From Parachlamydiales bacterium (GTDB lineage: Bacteria > Chlamydiota > Chlamydiia > Chlamydiales > SM23-39): a DNA stretch of 64,000 nt. The stretch covers positions 1-64,000 of the forward strand of contig JAFGFA010000018.1 in NCBI GenBank assembly GCA_016931275.1, read 5' to 3'. A model generated the notes under the pieces. It saw only the letters and a list, made by a program, of their open reading frames with translations. It was not told the origin of the DNA and did not search any database. This document shows, piece by piece, positions 35,661-44,714 of the stretch. Made by a program: the position numbers and the translations under genes. Each line of letters starts with the position of its first letter. The first letter of the stretch is position 1.

Positions 35661-37805
35661 TTATCGTTCTTCTTTAGACAGAGGAGAAAGATGGGCATAC
35701 TGGGCTACTAGAGAGCGAGGAATCCGTTCTCCTACAAATAAAATATCATAGGTAAGACCAAAACTGGTGTGATATGTTTTAACAATTTTGCCGTGGCCAA
35801 AAGCTGTATGTAGGACATGATTTCCTACCTCAAATTCTCCTTCTATGGAGTTAGAAGGCTCTCGGCGGTCTTCTAAAAAGGGTTCTGGGTCTTTTTCTAC
35901 GATATCTATTAAATCCTGCGGAAGTTCTTTGAGAAAACGGGAGGGTTGTAGAAAATGATGTCCTCCCCATAAAAGACGGGATGCAGATGCTGTGAGACAA
36001 AGGTGTTCTTTTGCCCGCGTCATCCCCACATAACAAAGGCGCCTTTCTTCTTCTAATTGAAAAGAAGAGCTCTTGGCATTGACGTGGGGAAAAAGATCTT
36101 CTTCCAGTCCAGCGATAAAAACAACGGGGAATTCTAATCCTTTTCCATTATGCAAGGTCATCAATTTTAAGGCATCCCCCTTGTCCTTTTGAGCAACTCC
36201 GCTAACCAAGGATAGTTCTTCGAGAAAGTGAAAGAGCGAAGACCGGGTTTCTTTTTCATCAAATAAAATAGTTTTTGCGATCAGCTGTTCGATATTTTCT
36301 TTTCTGTCTTCATAAGTGGCCATGTCTTCTTTAAGGTAAGAATAATACTCTGTAATGCTTAGGGCTTTTTGGAGAATTTCTGTGCACTTTGCCTCGTTAT
36401 AGATTGTTTGCTGAATTTCCTGCATGATCCGAAGATAGTCAGAGAATCCTTGGATCTGTTTTTTCCCCAGCTGATCGGAATAGGGAGAAGGAGAGGTGAT
36501 AAATTTTTCGATAAAATGCAGGATCGAACAATTTTCGGAAGAGACCCAAAGGAGCAGTTTTTCCAAACTGGTTGTTCCAATACCTCTTTTGGGAATATTA
36601 ATCGTTCGTTTAAAGGAAAGAACATCTGTAGGACTGAGCGCTAGTCGTAAAAAGGAGAGAATATCCTTAATTTCTTTTCGTTGATAAAAAGAAATTCCTC
36701 CATAAATAGTATAAGGAATTTTCTTGGACAGAAGGATGTCTTCAAACACGCGAGATTGGGCGTTCGTTCGATAAAAGATGACTATTTCCTGTAAAGGAAT
36801 TTTTTTTGCCTTATGATACTGTTCTATTTGTTCTATAATAAAGCGGGCTTCGTCTTGTTCCGTTTGTGCAAAGAATAGTTTAATTTTTTCTCCGGGCCCG
36901 GAGGTGCTCCATAGATTTTTTTCATGGCGGTTTTCATTATTTTGAATAAGAGTATTTGCGGCTTTTAAAATATTACCAGAACTTCGATAATTCTGTTCTA
37001 AATGGATCACTTGAGCCTTGGCGAAATCTTTGTCAAATCGGAGGATATTTTCATACTGAGCTCCACGCCATGAATAGATGGATTGATCGGGATCTCCCAC
37101 AACAAAAATATTGTGATGAAGGGCCGCAAGAGATTTTGTAAGAATATACTGAGCGTAATTTGTATCTTGATATTCATCGACTAGAATAAAAAGAAATCGA
37201 TTTTGGTATAATTTTTTTATGTCGGGAAAACGCTCAAATAAAATATGGGGATATAAGAGAAGATCATCGAAATCCAGAGCATTATAGTCACGTAATTTTT
37301 TTTGATAAAGAGGGTATGTTTGTGAAAAAGCTCTTTCGAAGGGTGTTTTTATCGGTGTTTGACACTCTTCAGGAAGCTGAAGATTATTTTTAGCTCTTGA
37401 TATTTCGTTTTTAATGTTTTTGAGCATATTTTCTTTAATATTAAGCTCTTTGAGACAGTCTCGCAGTAATTTTAAACTGTCATCCTCATCATAAATAGCA
37501 AAGGATGGAGAAAAACCTAAAGGAGCGATAGATTCCCGTAATATGCGAGCTCCTAAGCTGTGAAATGTGCAGGCAAGTATGGAAATTTTCGTTAAGGCAA
37601 ATATCCTTTCCTGCATCTCTTCAGCGGCTTTGTTCGTAAAAGTTACCGCTAAAATATGCTCTGGCATAATTCCCATATGAATAAGGTGGGCAATACGGTA
37701 GGTGACAACACGGGTTTTCCCCGAGCCAGCGCCTGCAATCACTAACATAGGACCATGGATATGTTCCACAGCCGTTTTTTGAGGGATATTTAAAAGGGAA
37801 GACAT
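35661..37805 (-). CDS. pcrA: UvrD/PcrA-type DNA helicase
   Basis: A 714-residue superfamily 1 3'-5' helicase. It shows the Q motif (LNIPQKTAVEHIHGPMLVIAGAGSGKT, with Walker A near 26-33), LAVTFTNKAA (motif Ia), the LVDEYQDTN motif II, VVGDPDQSIYSWRGA (motif III), LEQNYRSS (IV), LMTLHNGKGLEFPVVF (V) and VGMTRAKEHL (VI), plus a C-terminal Tudor-like tail (VLHTAFGHGKIVKTY). It acts in nucleotide excision and mismatch repair. It follows the PutA-like gene by 3 bp with no separate promoter, so the two are co-transcribed. Confidence 0.94.
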   Translation of the reverse strand: MSSLLNIPQKTAVEHIHGPMLVIAGAGSGKTRVVTYRIAHLIHMGIMPEHILAVTFTNKAAEEMQERIFALTKISILACTFHSLGARILRESIAPLGFSPSFAIYDEDDSLKLLRDCLKELNIKENMLKNIKNEISRAKNNLQLPEECQTPIKTPFERAFSQTYPLYQKKLRDYNALDFDDLLLYPHILFERFPDIKKLYQNRFLFILVDEYQDTNYAQYILTKSLAALHHNIFVVGDPDQSIYSWRGAQYENILRFDKDFAKAQVIHLEQNYRSSGNILKAANTLIQNNENRHEKNLWSTSGPGEKIKLFFAQTEQDEARFIIEQIEQYHKAKKIPLQEIVIFYRTNAQSRVFEDILLSKKIPYTIYGGISFYQRKEIKDILSFLRLALSPTDVLSFKRTINIPKRGIGTTSLEKLLLWVSSENCSILHFIEKFITSPSPYSDQLGKKQIQGFSDYLRIMQEIQQTIYNEAKCTEILQKALSITEYYSYLKEDMATYEDRKENIEQLIAKTILFDEKETRSSLFHFLEELSLVSGVAQKDKGDALKLMTLHNGKGLEFPVVFIAGLEEDLFPHVNAKSSSFQLEEERRLCYVGMTRAKEHLCLTASASRLLWGGHHFLQPSRFLKELPQDLIDIVEKDPEPFLEDRREPSNSIEGEFEVGNHVLHTAFGHGKIVKTYHTSFGLTYDILFVGERIPRSLVAQYAHLSPLSKEER

Positions 37806-37808
37806 ACA

Positions 37809-40800
37809 TCAATAGGGGGGTTTTCGCAATTCTCCTTCTCTAGGAGAGAGATTGCCATATCGTTCATATTCACAACTAATAGTACATTCCCGTAAATAGT
37901 GTAATAGTTCTAATCTGCCATTAGCTAATACGGAATCGGTAGCAATAAAAGTCATCGAAGCCGCCGCCGCTTCTTTCACTAAATAAGAAGGAGGAGTAAG
38001 CATCCGGATCAGTTCAAAATCTTCTTTTCGTATTCGACTAATAAATTGATCTTCCGGTTCATCATAAATTTTGAGAAAAGAAGACATATTGAACCAATCA
38101 ATGGAAGAAGGGATTTGAGCATCAAAACTGATTTGTAAAGCGGCTTTACATGTAAGAGCCGCTGCAATAACTCTAAGATAATCAAGAGTAGGCGCTTTTT
38201 CTTCTATACGCAGGATAATTTTTTTCTTGGGAACATAGCCAAATAAATTATCCTGACCGATGATTTTTGAGGGATCTCTAAACTGTTTCATGCGATGCCA
38301 CCAAAAAGAATAATTTGCCACACTGCTGTACCACAGTCCTAAATCCTCTGCATTGAGTTCCAGTTTTTCAAGGAAGCTTGTCAGCCGGTTAACCTCTTCT
38401 GAAACAGGCCTTTTTTGCTGAGGAAGAGATGTTTGTCGTGCATGCATGCATCCTTTAAGAAAATTAGGCCCTCCAGTTTTATAACCATGACCAAAGGAGC
38501 TTTTTTTTATTCCCCCAAAAGGCTCTCGTCGAATAGAAGAACTGGTCATGCTTTTATTAATATAGAAATTTCCAACTTCGATCTTTTTTTGCCATTGATA
38601 TTGCTCTTGGGGATCCAAGGATTGAATGCCTGCTGAGAGACTAAAGGGAATTTGCGCTGCAATATCTAAAGCATCGCGAAAATTTTTAGCTCTTACCAGA
38701 GAAAGAACCGGTCCAAGACAAGGCGTTCGAAAAGAAAAACTTTTCGGAGAGGATCCCATTTTAATGCCGGGGGACCACAAGTAGGGATGATGATTGGTAA
38801 GGGTCGGTTGTAAAAGCCATTTTTCTCCAGTATCTAATTCCGTGAGGCTTTTTTTTATCGTTACTTCGGGAAAATTGATTAAAGAAGGTATTTGAGTTTC
38901 TAAATTCCAGGAAGGCCCTGCGATCAAACTTAGGGCTGCCTCTTTGAGGTTTTCGAGAAATTGTATGTCATTATAGACTTCTTCTTCCAAAATAGCTAGA
39001 GAAGTAGACCCATATTTTTGTCCGCTGTATCCAAAAGCAGACTCGACCAATTCCTTGATCGCCCGATCCTTATCGGCCATAGCTGTGATGATCATAGCGT
39101 TATTGCCGTGAGTAATTGCCGTAAGGTCTATCTGAGGGTTGATATGCAAGAATTTATGTGCTGTGGACGATTTTCCCGTTAGAATAATAGAAGAGATTCG
39201 GCGATCGGGAATAATATGGGTTTCTGTAATATCTTGTGTGCAATGGATTAATTGTAAGGCTTCTTTAGGAACGTTTGCATCCCACATGGCCTGGGCTATG
39301 TAACTTCCAACTAGAGCTGCTTCCGGAGCGGGTTTGAAAATAGCGCAGTTTCCTGTAATCAGAGCGGCAATGATACTACTAGTGGGAGCTGAGCAGGGAA
39401 AACTTCGTGAAGAGATGATCCAAAAGGTTCCTTTAGGCTCCCATTCTATATCTTTTATGGCTAAAAACTTCTCCATGCGAATGCGATAATATTCGATCGT
39501 GTCAATTGCTTCGCAAACTTCTGCATCCGCTTCGGGGAGGATTTTTCCAACATCGGTCACAAGGGCAGCAATAAGATCATCTCGGCGAGCCCGAAAATTT
39601 TGAGCGATGTCGTTAATAATTTTGACCTTGTCTGCATAATTTACAGCTTTCCATGTCTTTTCATATTCTTTAGCGCATTGTATCGCCATATCGACATCTT
39701 CTGAGGAAGCAAGCGCATAATGATAAAATGGAATCTCAGGAGAGGAGATGTTGTAGCCGAGGCCGGTATTGTCTGAGATGATCTCTTTTCCTCCTATTTG
39801 TAAGGGAAGGGTATTCGGCTTTAGATGTTTGCATTTTTCCAATAGGTTACAGGCCCAGCGTCGATTTTCTCTTTGAGAAAAATCCGTGTGAGGCTCATTA
39901 GAAAAAATCGTATATTTCTCAATTTTTGCAGGAGGATGTAATCGATTTTGTTTATGTCTAGGAGTTGATTCTAATGAGGATATCCACTGAAAGCTTTCGG
40001 AAAACATCGCTGTTTGTTCCTCCCAAAATTTTGTGTGAGGATATAAAAAGGGGAAATGCCGCAAGAAACTCTCGGGAGAGGAATGTGCGTCAATGGTTCT
40101 GAGAAGGTAAGGGACTGTGTTGGTCAGCTCGGATTCATGGGAAATCTTGGGAGTAAAAAGAATGGTGCGGTGAAGAAAAAATTGCTCTGCAATCCTTCGT
40201 ATATAAGGAAAAATTCCAGCCTGCATTTCTAAATAGACATAGGATAGAACACCGTTTTCATGCGCCAAAAGAAGCGCATAAGCAATATCAAAAATGTTAT
40301 GCGTTGCGATTCCTAAGTGGACCATTCGAATATTTTCGGGGAGCATTCCATAAGAGACCATTTTTTTAAAATGAGCGTCTGTCAGCACTTTAGAAAGAAA
40401 AGGAGCTTGGGGCCAGTCGTTTTTTGATGCTTTTATTTGTTCCTCTCCTAAATAGGCTCCCTTTACTAGAGATATTTTAATGGGGCTGCCTCCATTTTGT
40501 ACGCGTTCTTTCGCCCATTGCGTAAGTTGAGTTTGAATAGGAAATGACTCCGGCAAATATGCCTGAAGAGTAATCCCTGCATAGGTATTAATAAATTCTG
40601 CTTCCGATAAGAGATCTTGAAAAACAGTTACGGTTAGGTCGAGATAGGTATGTGAATCCATTTCAAAGTTTATAAAAGTAGGCTTTTTATGACCCTCGGG
40701 TGTGATGATGAAATTTCTGTTGGCAGCCTCTAAGAGGAGGCGAAGAGTACTTTTAATTCTGGGAAGGATGGCTTCTTGGGCAGAAAGATGAAAAAGAGGA

Positions 40801-41420
40801 TGTAATAGATTGATTTTGATGGAGACGTATTCAATAGAAGGATTGGAAATATGATCAAGATAGTTTTCAATATGTTTGCGAGCCTGTTTTTTGCCATAGG
40901 TCGCTTCTCCCGTTTCCGCAATCGAGATCACGACTTTTTCTTTTTTCCAGCCATTAAGATATTTTAAAAGATGGGTATAATTACCAATAAAAATGAATTC
41001 AGAGATTTTTTTTTGAAGGGTTCTTAAATAAGAGGAAAAGAAAAATTTTGGTAGGATTTTTCCGAAAGCGTGTAACAAAAACAAGGTGATTTGTTCTTTG
41101 TAGGAAAAAGAAGGAAGGATGCCGTAGCGTATAGAGATATTGATCATTTGTTCGATCACGCGATTTTTAGAAGAGGGTCGAAAAACCTGATCTAGGATTG
41201 CTAAGAGGAGGCATCGGCTTTGAGGATCATGAAATAGGGCATGAATTTTTTTGAGCCGATGCTTTTCTTTCGGAGTAATAATACTATGTACTTCTTTCAT
41301 CAAAAGATCCGCTAATTCTATCGCTGCTGCTTTTCTTTCCTCTTGTAAAAGGGGGGTTTTTGCAGCCTCTTTGAGAAGATGATGGGCTTGTTCCAGATAT
41401 AGGGATTTTTTTATGGGCAT
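37809..41420 (-). CDS. PutA-like proline/P5C dehydrogenase homologue, aldehyde dehydrogenase half probably inactive
   Basis: A 1203-residue protein with the PutA layout: proline dehydrogenase barrel (about 160-450; YVSIKINLL, ISLVKGAYLGEE, LGIATHN), aldehyde dehydrogenase domain (about 550-1000; PFGGIKKSSFGHGYKTGGPNFL), then a C-terminal extension. In the ALDH half all three catalytic residues differ from the family: the oxyanion Asn of PWNFP is Ser673 (SRSFP), the general-base Glu is Ile769 (AITHGNN), and the nucleophilic Cys of GQKCS is Tyr803 (GQKYG). In the PRODH half the substrate-binding Arg-Arg pair reads Arg441-Thr442. The frame is open throughout, so selection keeps the protein; a non-catalytic or altered role is inferred. 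It precedes pcrA. Confidence 0.85.
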   Translation of the reverse strand: MPIKKSLYLEQAHHLLKEAAKTPLLQEERKAAAIELADLLMKEVHSIITPKEKHRLKKIHALFHDPQSRCLLLAILDQVFRPSSKNRVIEQMINISIRYGILPSFSYKEQITLFLLHAFGKILPKFFFSSYLRTLQKKISEFIFIGNYTHLLKYLNGWKKEKVVISIAETGEATYGKKQARKHIENYLDHISNPSIEYVSIKINLLHPLFHLSAQEAILPRIKSTLRLLLEAANRNFIITPEGHKKPTFINFEMDSHTYLDLTVTVFQDLLSEAEFINTYAGITLQAYLPESFPIQTQLTQWAKERVQNGGSPIKISLVKGAYLGEEQIKASKNDWPQAPFLSKVLTDAHFKKMVSYGMLPENIRMVHLGIATHNIFDIAYALLLAHENGVLSYVYLEMQAGIFPYIRRIAEQFFLHRTILFTPKISHESELTNTVPYLLRTIDAHSSPESFLRHFPFLYPHTKFWEEQTAMFSESFQWISSLESTPRHKQNRLHPPAKIEKYTIFSNEPHTDFSQRENRRWACNLLEKCKHLKPNTLPLQIGGKEIISDNTGLGYNISSPEIPFYHYALASSEDVDMAIQCAKEYEKTWKAVNYADKVKIINDIAQNFRARRDDLIAALVTDVGKILPEADAEVCEAIDTIEYYRIRMEKFLAIKDIEWEPKGTFWIISSRSFPCSAPTSSIIAALITGNCAIFKPAPEAALVGSYIAQAMWDANVPKEALQLIHCTQDITETHIIPDRRISSIILTGKSSTAHKFLHINPQIDLTAITHGNNAMIITAMADKDRAIKELVESAFGYSGQKYGSTSLAILEEEVYNDIQFLENLKEAALSLIAGPSWNLETQIPSLINFPEVTIKKSLTELDTGEKWLLQPTLTNHHPYLWSPGIKMGSSPKSFSFRTPCLGPVLSLVRAKNFRDALDIAAQIPFSLSAGIQSLDPQEQYQWQKKIEVGNFYINKSMTSSSIRREPFGGIKKSSFGHGYKTGGPNFLKGCMHARQTSLPQQKRPVSEEVNRLTSFLEKLELNAEDLGLWYSSVANYSFWWHRMKQFRDPSKIIGQDNLFGYVPKKKIILRIEEKAPTLDYLRVIAAALTCKAALQISFDAQIPSSIDWFNMSSFLKIYDEPEDQFISRIRKEDFELIRMLTPPSYLVKEAAAASMTFIATDSVLANGRLELLHYLRECTISCEYERYGNLSPREGELRKPPY

Positions 41421-41511
41421 ATAAGTATTGTTCCATTGAATACAGATTTCAAATTTAGCAGATTTTTGTCGAATTCTCTATTGAAATTTTCAGAAAGAAG
41501 TATCAGAAAAA

Positions 41512-42513
41512 TTAATGAGAGATTCTTTTAGGCTTCAGGTGGAGCCGTTCCCATAAGGAGGCAGGTTCTTGACTAATGCGCCATAGAGCAACGGAAACAA
41601 TATGTTCTTCTTCATAGAGAGAAAGTTTTGTCCCTAGGCTTTGGATATCTTCAAAATAAACAACGGCATCCACGGTTTGCTGAAAACAGAAAAAAGGGCT
41701 TTGATCCTTGTCTCTTTCTACAATAGAAGAATGCTGTTTCCACAGATCTAACGTTTGAAAATACTTGAGAGCGCGGGCGATCGTCTGTTTTTGCCATATT
41801 CGTCCATAAAGGGGAATTCCTATCACTAATTTTTCTGGAGGAATATTCTTTTTTGCATAGTTTAGTACCTTGGAACACCAAGGTAGAGAAGCAATTGTTC
41901 CTGGAGAGGCAGAGCGTCCATGTTCATCGTAGGCCATTACAATGACCCTGTCGACGATAGAAACAATTTTGGGATAGTCGTAGGCATTGTTCATGGAGCA
42001 GGTTTGTGGAGGGACTGTAACACTAAAAATTTTTTCGTGAGGAATTCTGTTTTTAATTTCTTGAAGAAATTGAGTCAAAGCTTCTTTTTCTTCCGGACGG
42101 ATCGATTCAAAATTAATTTGAATGCCATCAAAAGAGGAAGCTATTTGTACAATGTCTTGGATAAGGTTCTCTCTAGTAAGAGGATCCTGTTTGAGGCACC
42201 AGTACATTAACGATCGGTTATAAGGAGAAGAGATTACGCAGTGAATACGTGTGTTCGGTGGAAGAAAAGGGCGGATTTTTTCCGGAAGAGGAGTTCGTCC
42301 TATTCTGCCGATTTCATTAACGGAAGCACTAAAATACGCTGCATCGGAAATAGCATGATTGCTTTTGATAAAATGTTCTTCTCCTTGAAAAACATAGGCC
42401 CAAATTTCATGAAAGGAAAAGGATCTCTGATTAGGAGGAAGAATTGTTGCCGTTAAGGAAGAATTTTGTAAGAACAAAAAAACGGTAAGGATCCGTCGAT
42501 AAAAAGTATTCAT
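41512..42513 (-). CDS. Exported GH18-like protein (YaaH/chitinase fold)
   Basis: A 333-residue protein with a likely signal peptide (RRILTVFLFLQNSSLTA). The core reads as a glycoside hydrolase 18 barrel: the active-site strand FDGIQINFE (128-136) retains Asp129 and the catalytic Glu136, but the Asp two residues before the Glu, conserved in active GH18 enzymes, is Asn134. VIVMAYDEHG and LVIGIPLYGRIW match later strands (the MxYDxHG and GxPLYGR blocks). Members act on chitin-type or peptidoglycan glycans or bind sugars without cutting. No clear Shine-Dalgarno. It is transcribed away from the small exported protein at 42738. Confidence 0.75.
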   Translation of the reverse strand: MNTFYRRILTVFLFLQNSSLTATILPPNQRSFSFHEIWAYVFQGEEHFIKSNHAISDAAYFSASVNEIGRIGRTPLPEKIRPFLPPNTRIHCVISSPYNRSLMYWCLKQDPLTRENLIQDIVQIASSFDGIQINFESIRPEEKEALTQFLQEIKNRIPHEKIFSVTVPPQTCSMNNAYDYPKIVSIVDRVIVMAYDEHGRSASPGTIASLPWCSKVLNYAKKNIPPEKLVIGIPLYGRIWQKQTIARALKYFQTLDLWKQHSSIVERDKDQSPFFCFQQTVDAVVYFEDIQSLGTKLSLYEEEHIVSVALWRISQEPASLWERLHLKPKRISH

Positions 42514-42737
42514 AACTGTCTAAAAATTATTGTATGCAGCAAATTTTATGTAAGGAAAGATTTTTGAACAATATCTTCTTGTAACGCATCCTCTCTTGAA
42601 ATATACAAAAACTTGAGAAAAGAGTTGATTCCTTCTGTAGAAAAATTTTTTGGAGGGATGTTCTTGTTTTTTCTCTCCCGGGTTTAATCATGCTCCTGAT
42701 AAACTATTCTCAATAGAATATATTTGTTAAGGTGTTT

Positions 42738-43046
42738 ATGAAAAAATTATTTTTAATGATGATTCTATCCTCTAGTGCTGTTTTTGCTGCCTTGCCTCCT
42801 TTTTATCAAAGCTCTAAGGAAATTATGGCAATCCTCTCCTCGGAAGAATTGCATAATGCTCTTGGCAGCGGGGAGATCATTCAAAAAATCACGCGTAATT
42901 CTCGAGGATATACAGTTATTTCAGGGCGTTATTGTATAGAGGTCGATGTGGAATACATTCCCAGAGAGATGATAGGTCCCGTTGCTTTCGATTTGCATTT
43001 TCATGATCCTGTCCCTCTGCAACGCGGTTTTTCAACAAAACGCTGA
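42738..43046 (+). CDS. Small exported hypothetical protein
   Basis: A 102-residue protein with a clean signal peptide (MKKLFLMMILSSSAVFA, cleavage after AFA likely). The mature part is about 85 residues, with a short helix (KEIMAILSSEELHNAL) and strands (EIIQKITRNSRGYTVISG, CIEVDVEYIP). I do not recognise a family. AAGG lies 6 nt before the ATG; an in-frame GTG two codons earlier is less likely. It probably acts in the periplasm. It converges with trkH, 12 bp away. Confidence 0.75.
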   Translation: MKKLFLMMILSSSAVFAALPPFYQSSKEIMAILSSEELHNALGSGEIIQKITRNSRGYTVISGRYCIEVDVEYIPREMIGPVAFDLHFHDPVPLQRGFSTKR

Positions 43047-43058
43047 GCTTGATACTGA

Positions 43059-44705
43059 TCAGATTTGTTGCTTCCAAAAAGAAGGAATGAAAAGTAGCAG
43101 TAGAGAGAAAAACTCCAGTCGTCCTAAGAGCATCCAGAAAATGGATATAATTTTCGATAAAGAAGGAAGAAAAGCAAAGCTTTCCGTCGGGCCGGCAGCG
43201 CGAAAGGCCATTCCTATATTATTCATCATACAGGCAATAGATCCTAAAGAAGTGTCAGGATCTATTCCATCGTATACCATTCCTACTGTTCCTAAAACAG
43301 TAAAAAAAATAACAATGCAAAAATAGACGAGTACCGTCATTGCAATATTAGGAGAAATTTCACTCTCTCCGATTTTAAGTTTTTTAATGGTTTCCGGGCG
43401 AACGATCGAAGTAATTTTATAGGCAATAATTTTATAGAGAATGAAAATACGAGAGGTTTTAATTCCGCCGGCTGTTGAACCGGACATACCTCCTATGAAC
43501 ATAAGGATAAGCATGATGAGTTGGGAAAACAAAGGCCATCGGTCGTAATTGGCCGTGGAAAAACCGGTCGAAGTCTGTGCAGAGACCGCTTGAAAAGAAC
43601 CTTCCCTTATGGCACTCGATAAAGTATAGGTGGACTGAGCGCCGTTTAGCAAAATTTGTTTTTGACCGATGAGAGGAAGAGAGACAAAAAGAGATCCAAG
43701 AACGATAATGAGCAGAAAAAACAGAAAATCAGGTTCATAAATACGATATAGTCTTCTTCGGACGAGATGAAAATATAAGGAGAAGTTCACGCTTCCTAAA
43801 ATCATAAACAAGATCACGATCCATTCGGTGTGTATGTTTGCATAACTTCCAATGCTTTCGTTTCTGACGCCGAATCCTCCTGTAGATAAAGTAGAAAAGG
43901 TAATGCAAAAAGCATCAAAAAGAGGCATTTTTTCATTTGTCCATATAAGAAGGTAAATTTCAATAATTGTTGCTGCAAGATAGAGCTTCCATAAAATTGA
44001 GGCGGTCTCTTTAATTCTAGGCGTCAGAGTCTCTTTTGTGGGGCCGGGGACTTCCATTTCATATAAGAATTTCCCTCCGACGGCCAGAGCCGGTAAAATA
44101 GCTATAAAAAGAACCACAATACCCATCCCTCCTAGCCATTGTATAAAGCTTCGCCAGAAAAGAATACCCCTGCTGACTGCTTCTATTCCGGTTTTTACAA
44201 CCAGCTTGGTGTGGGGATCTTTGATGGGTTTGATCGTTCCATAATAGGTGTATGTTTTTTCCGGAAAATGAATGTTCGTATTGTAGAGAGGAATTTCTTT
44301 TCCTGATGGATCATAGGCTTTGGCGCACATGGTGCTTGCGCCGGTGGTCGTCAGTCCCGACATGGCTTCAAAATAACAGTCGATAGGATTTTCTAAAGTT
44401 TTGGAAAAATAAAAGGGAAGGGCACTGATAAAGGCAGAAAAAAACCATATAAGGACCACTAAGACAATACTTTCTCTGCGAGAGATATTGCCCTCAGCTT
44501 TTTCTCCAAAAAAAGAAAACAACGCGGAGAGGATAATGCATATGATGATTGTCGTAATGAAGGATACCCATGATGAGGGTTGAGGATAGTCTTGATGAGA
44601 AACAATGAAATCGTAATAAAGAGCCACTCCAAGAGGAATGGTTAAAACAATGGTAAAATATTTGAGATATTTACCTAATATTCGAAAAATCTCTTTGTAG
44701 AGCAC
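43059..44705 (-). CDS. trkH: Potassium/sodium uptake protein TrkH
   Basis: A 548-residue channel-like subunit of the Trk uptake system, with about ten membrane segments and four P-loops. Selectivity-filter-like segments can be seen in SGLTTTGAST, STLSTGGFGV, AQTSTGFST and GSTAGGIKTS. The start is GTG, 7 nt after GAGG. trkA lies 9 bp upstream on the same transcript and supplies the regulatory ring. Whether K+ or Na+ is carried cannot be judged from sequence. Confidence 0.92.
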   Translation of the reverse strand: MLYKEIFRILGKYLKYFTIVLTIPLGVALYYDFIVSHQDYPQPSSWVSFITTIIICIILSALFSFFGEKAEGNISRRESIVLVVLIWFFSAFISALPFYFSKTLENPIDCYFEAMSGLTTTGASTMCAKAYDPSGKEIPLYNTNIHFPEKTYTYYGTIKPIKDPHTKLVVKTGIEAVSRGILFWRSFIQWLGGMGIVVLFIAILPALAVGGKFLYEMEVPGPTKETLTPRIKETASILWKLYLAATIIEIYLLIWTNEKMPLFDAFCITFSTLSTGGFGVRNESIGSYANIHTEWIVILFMILGSVNFSLYFHLVRRRLYRIYEPDFLFFLLIIVLGSLFVSLPLIGQKQILLNGAQSTYTLSSAIREGSFQAVSAQTSTGFSTANYDRWPLFSQLIMLILMFIGGMSGSTAGGIKTSRIFILYKIIAYKITSIVRPETIKKLKIGESEISPNIAMTVLVYFCIVIFFTVLGTVGMVYDGIDPDTSLGSIACMMNNIGMAFRAAGPTESFAFLPSLSKIISIFWMLLGRLEFFSLLLLFIPSFWKQQI

Positions 44706-44714
44706 AAAGGTACC

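Noticed and set aside
43046-43326. Extension of the small exported protein region by a plus-strand frame (42982-43326)
   Set aside because: It lies antisense to the conserved trkH C-terminus and has no coding character.
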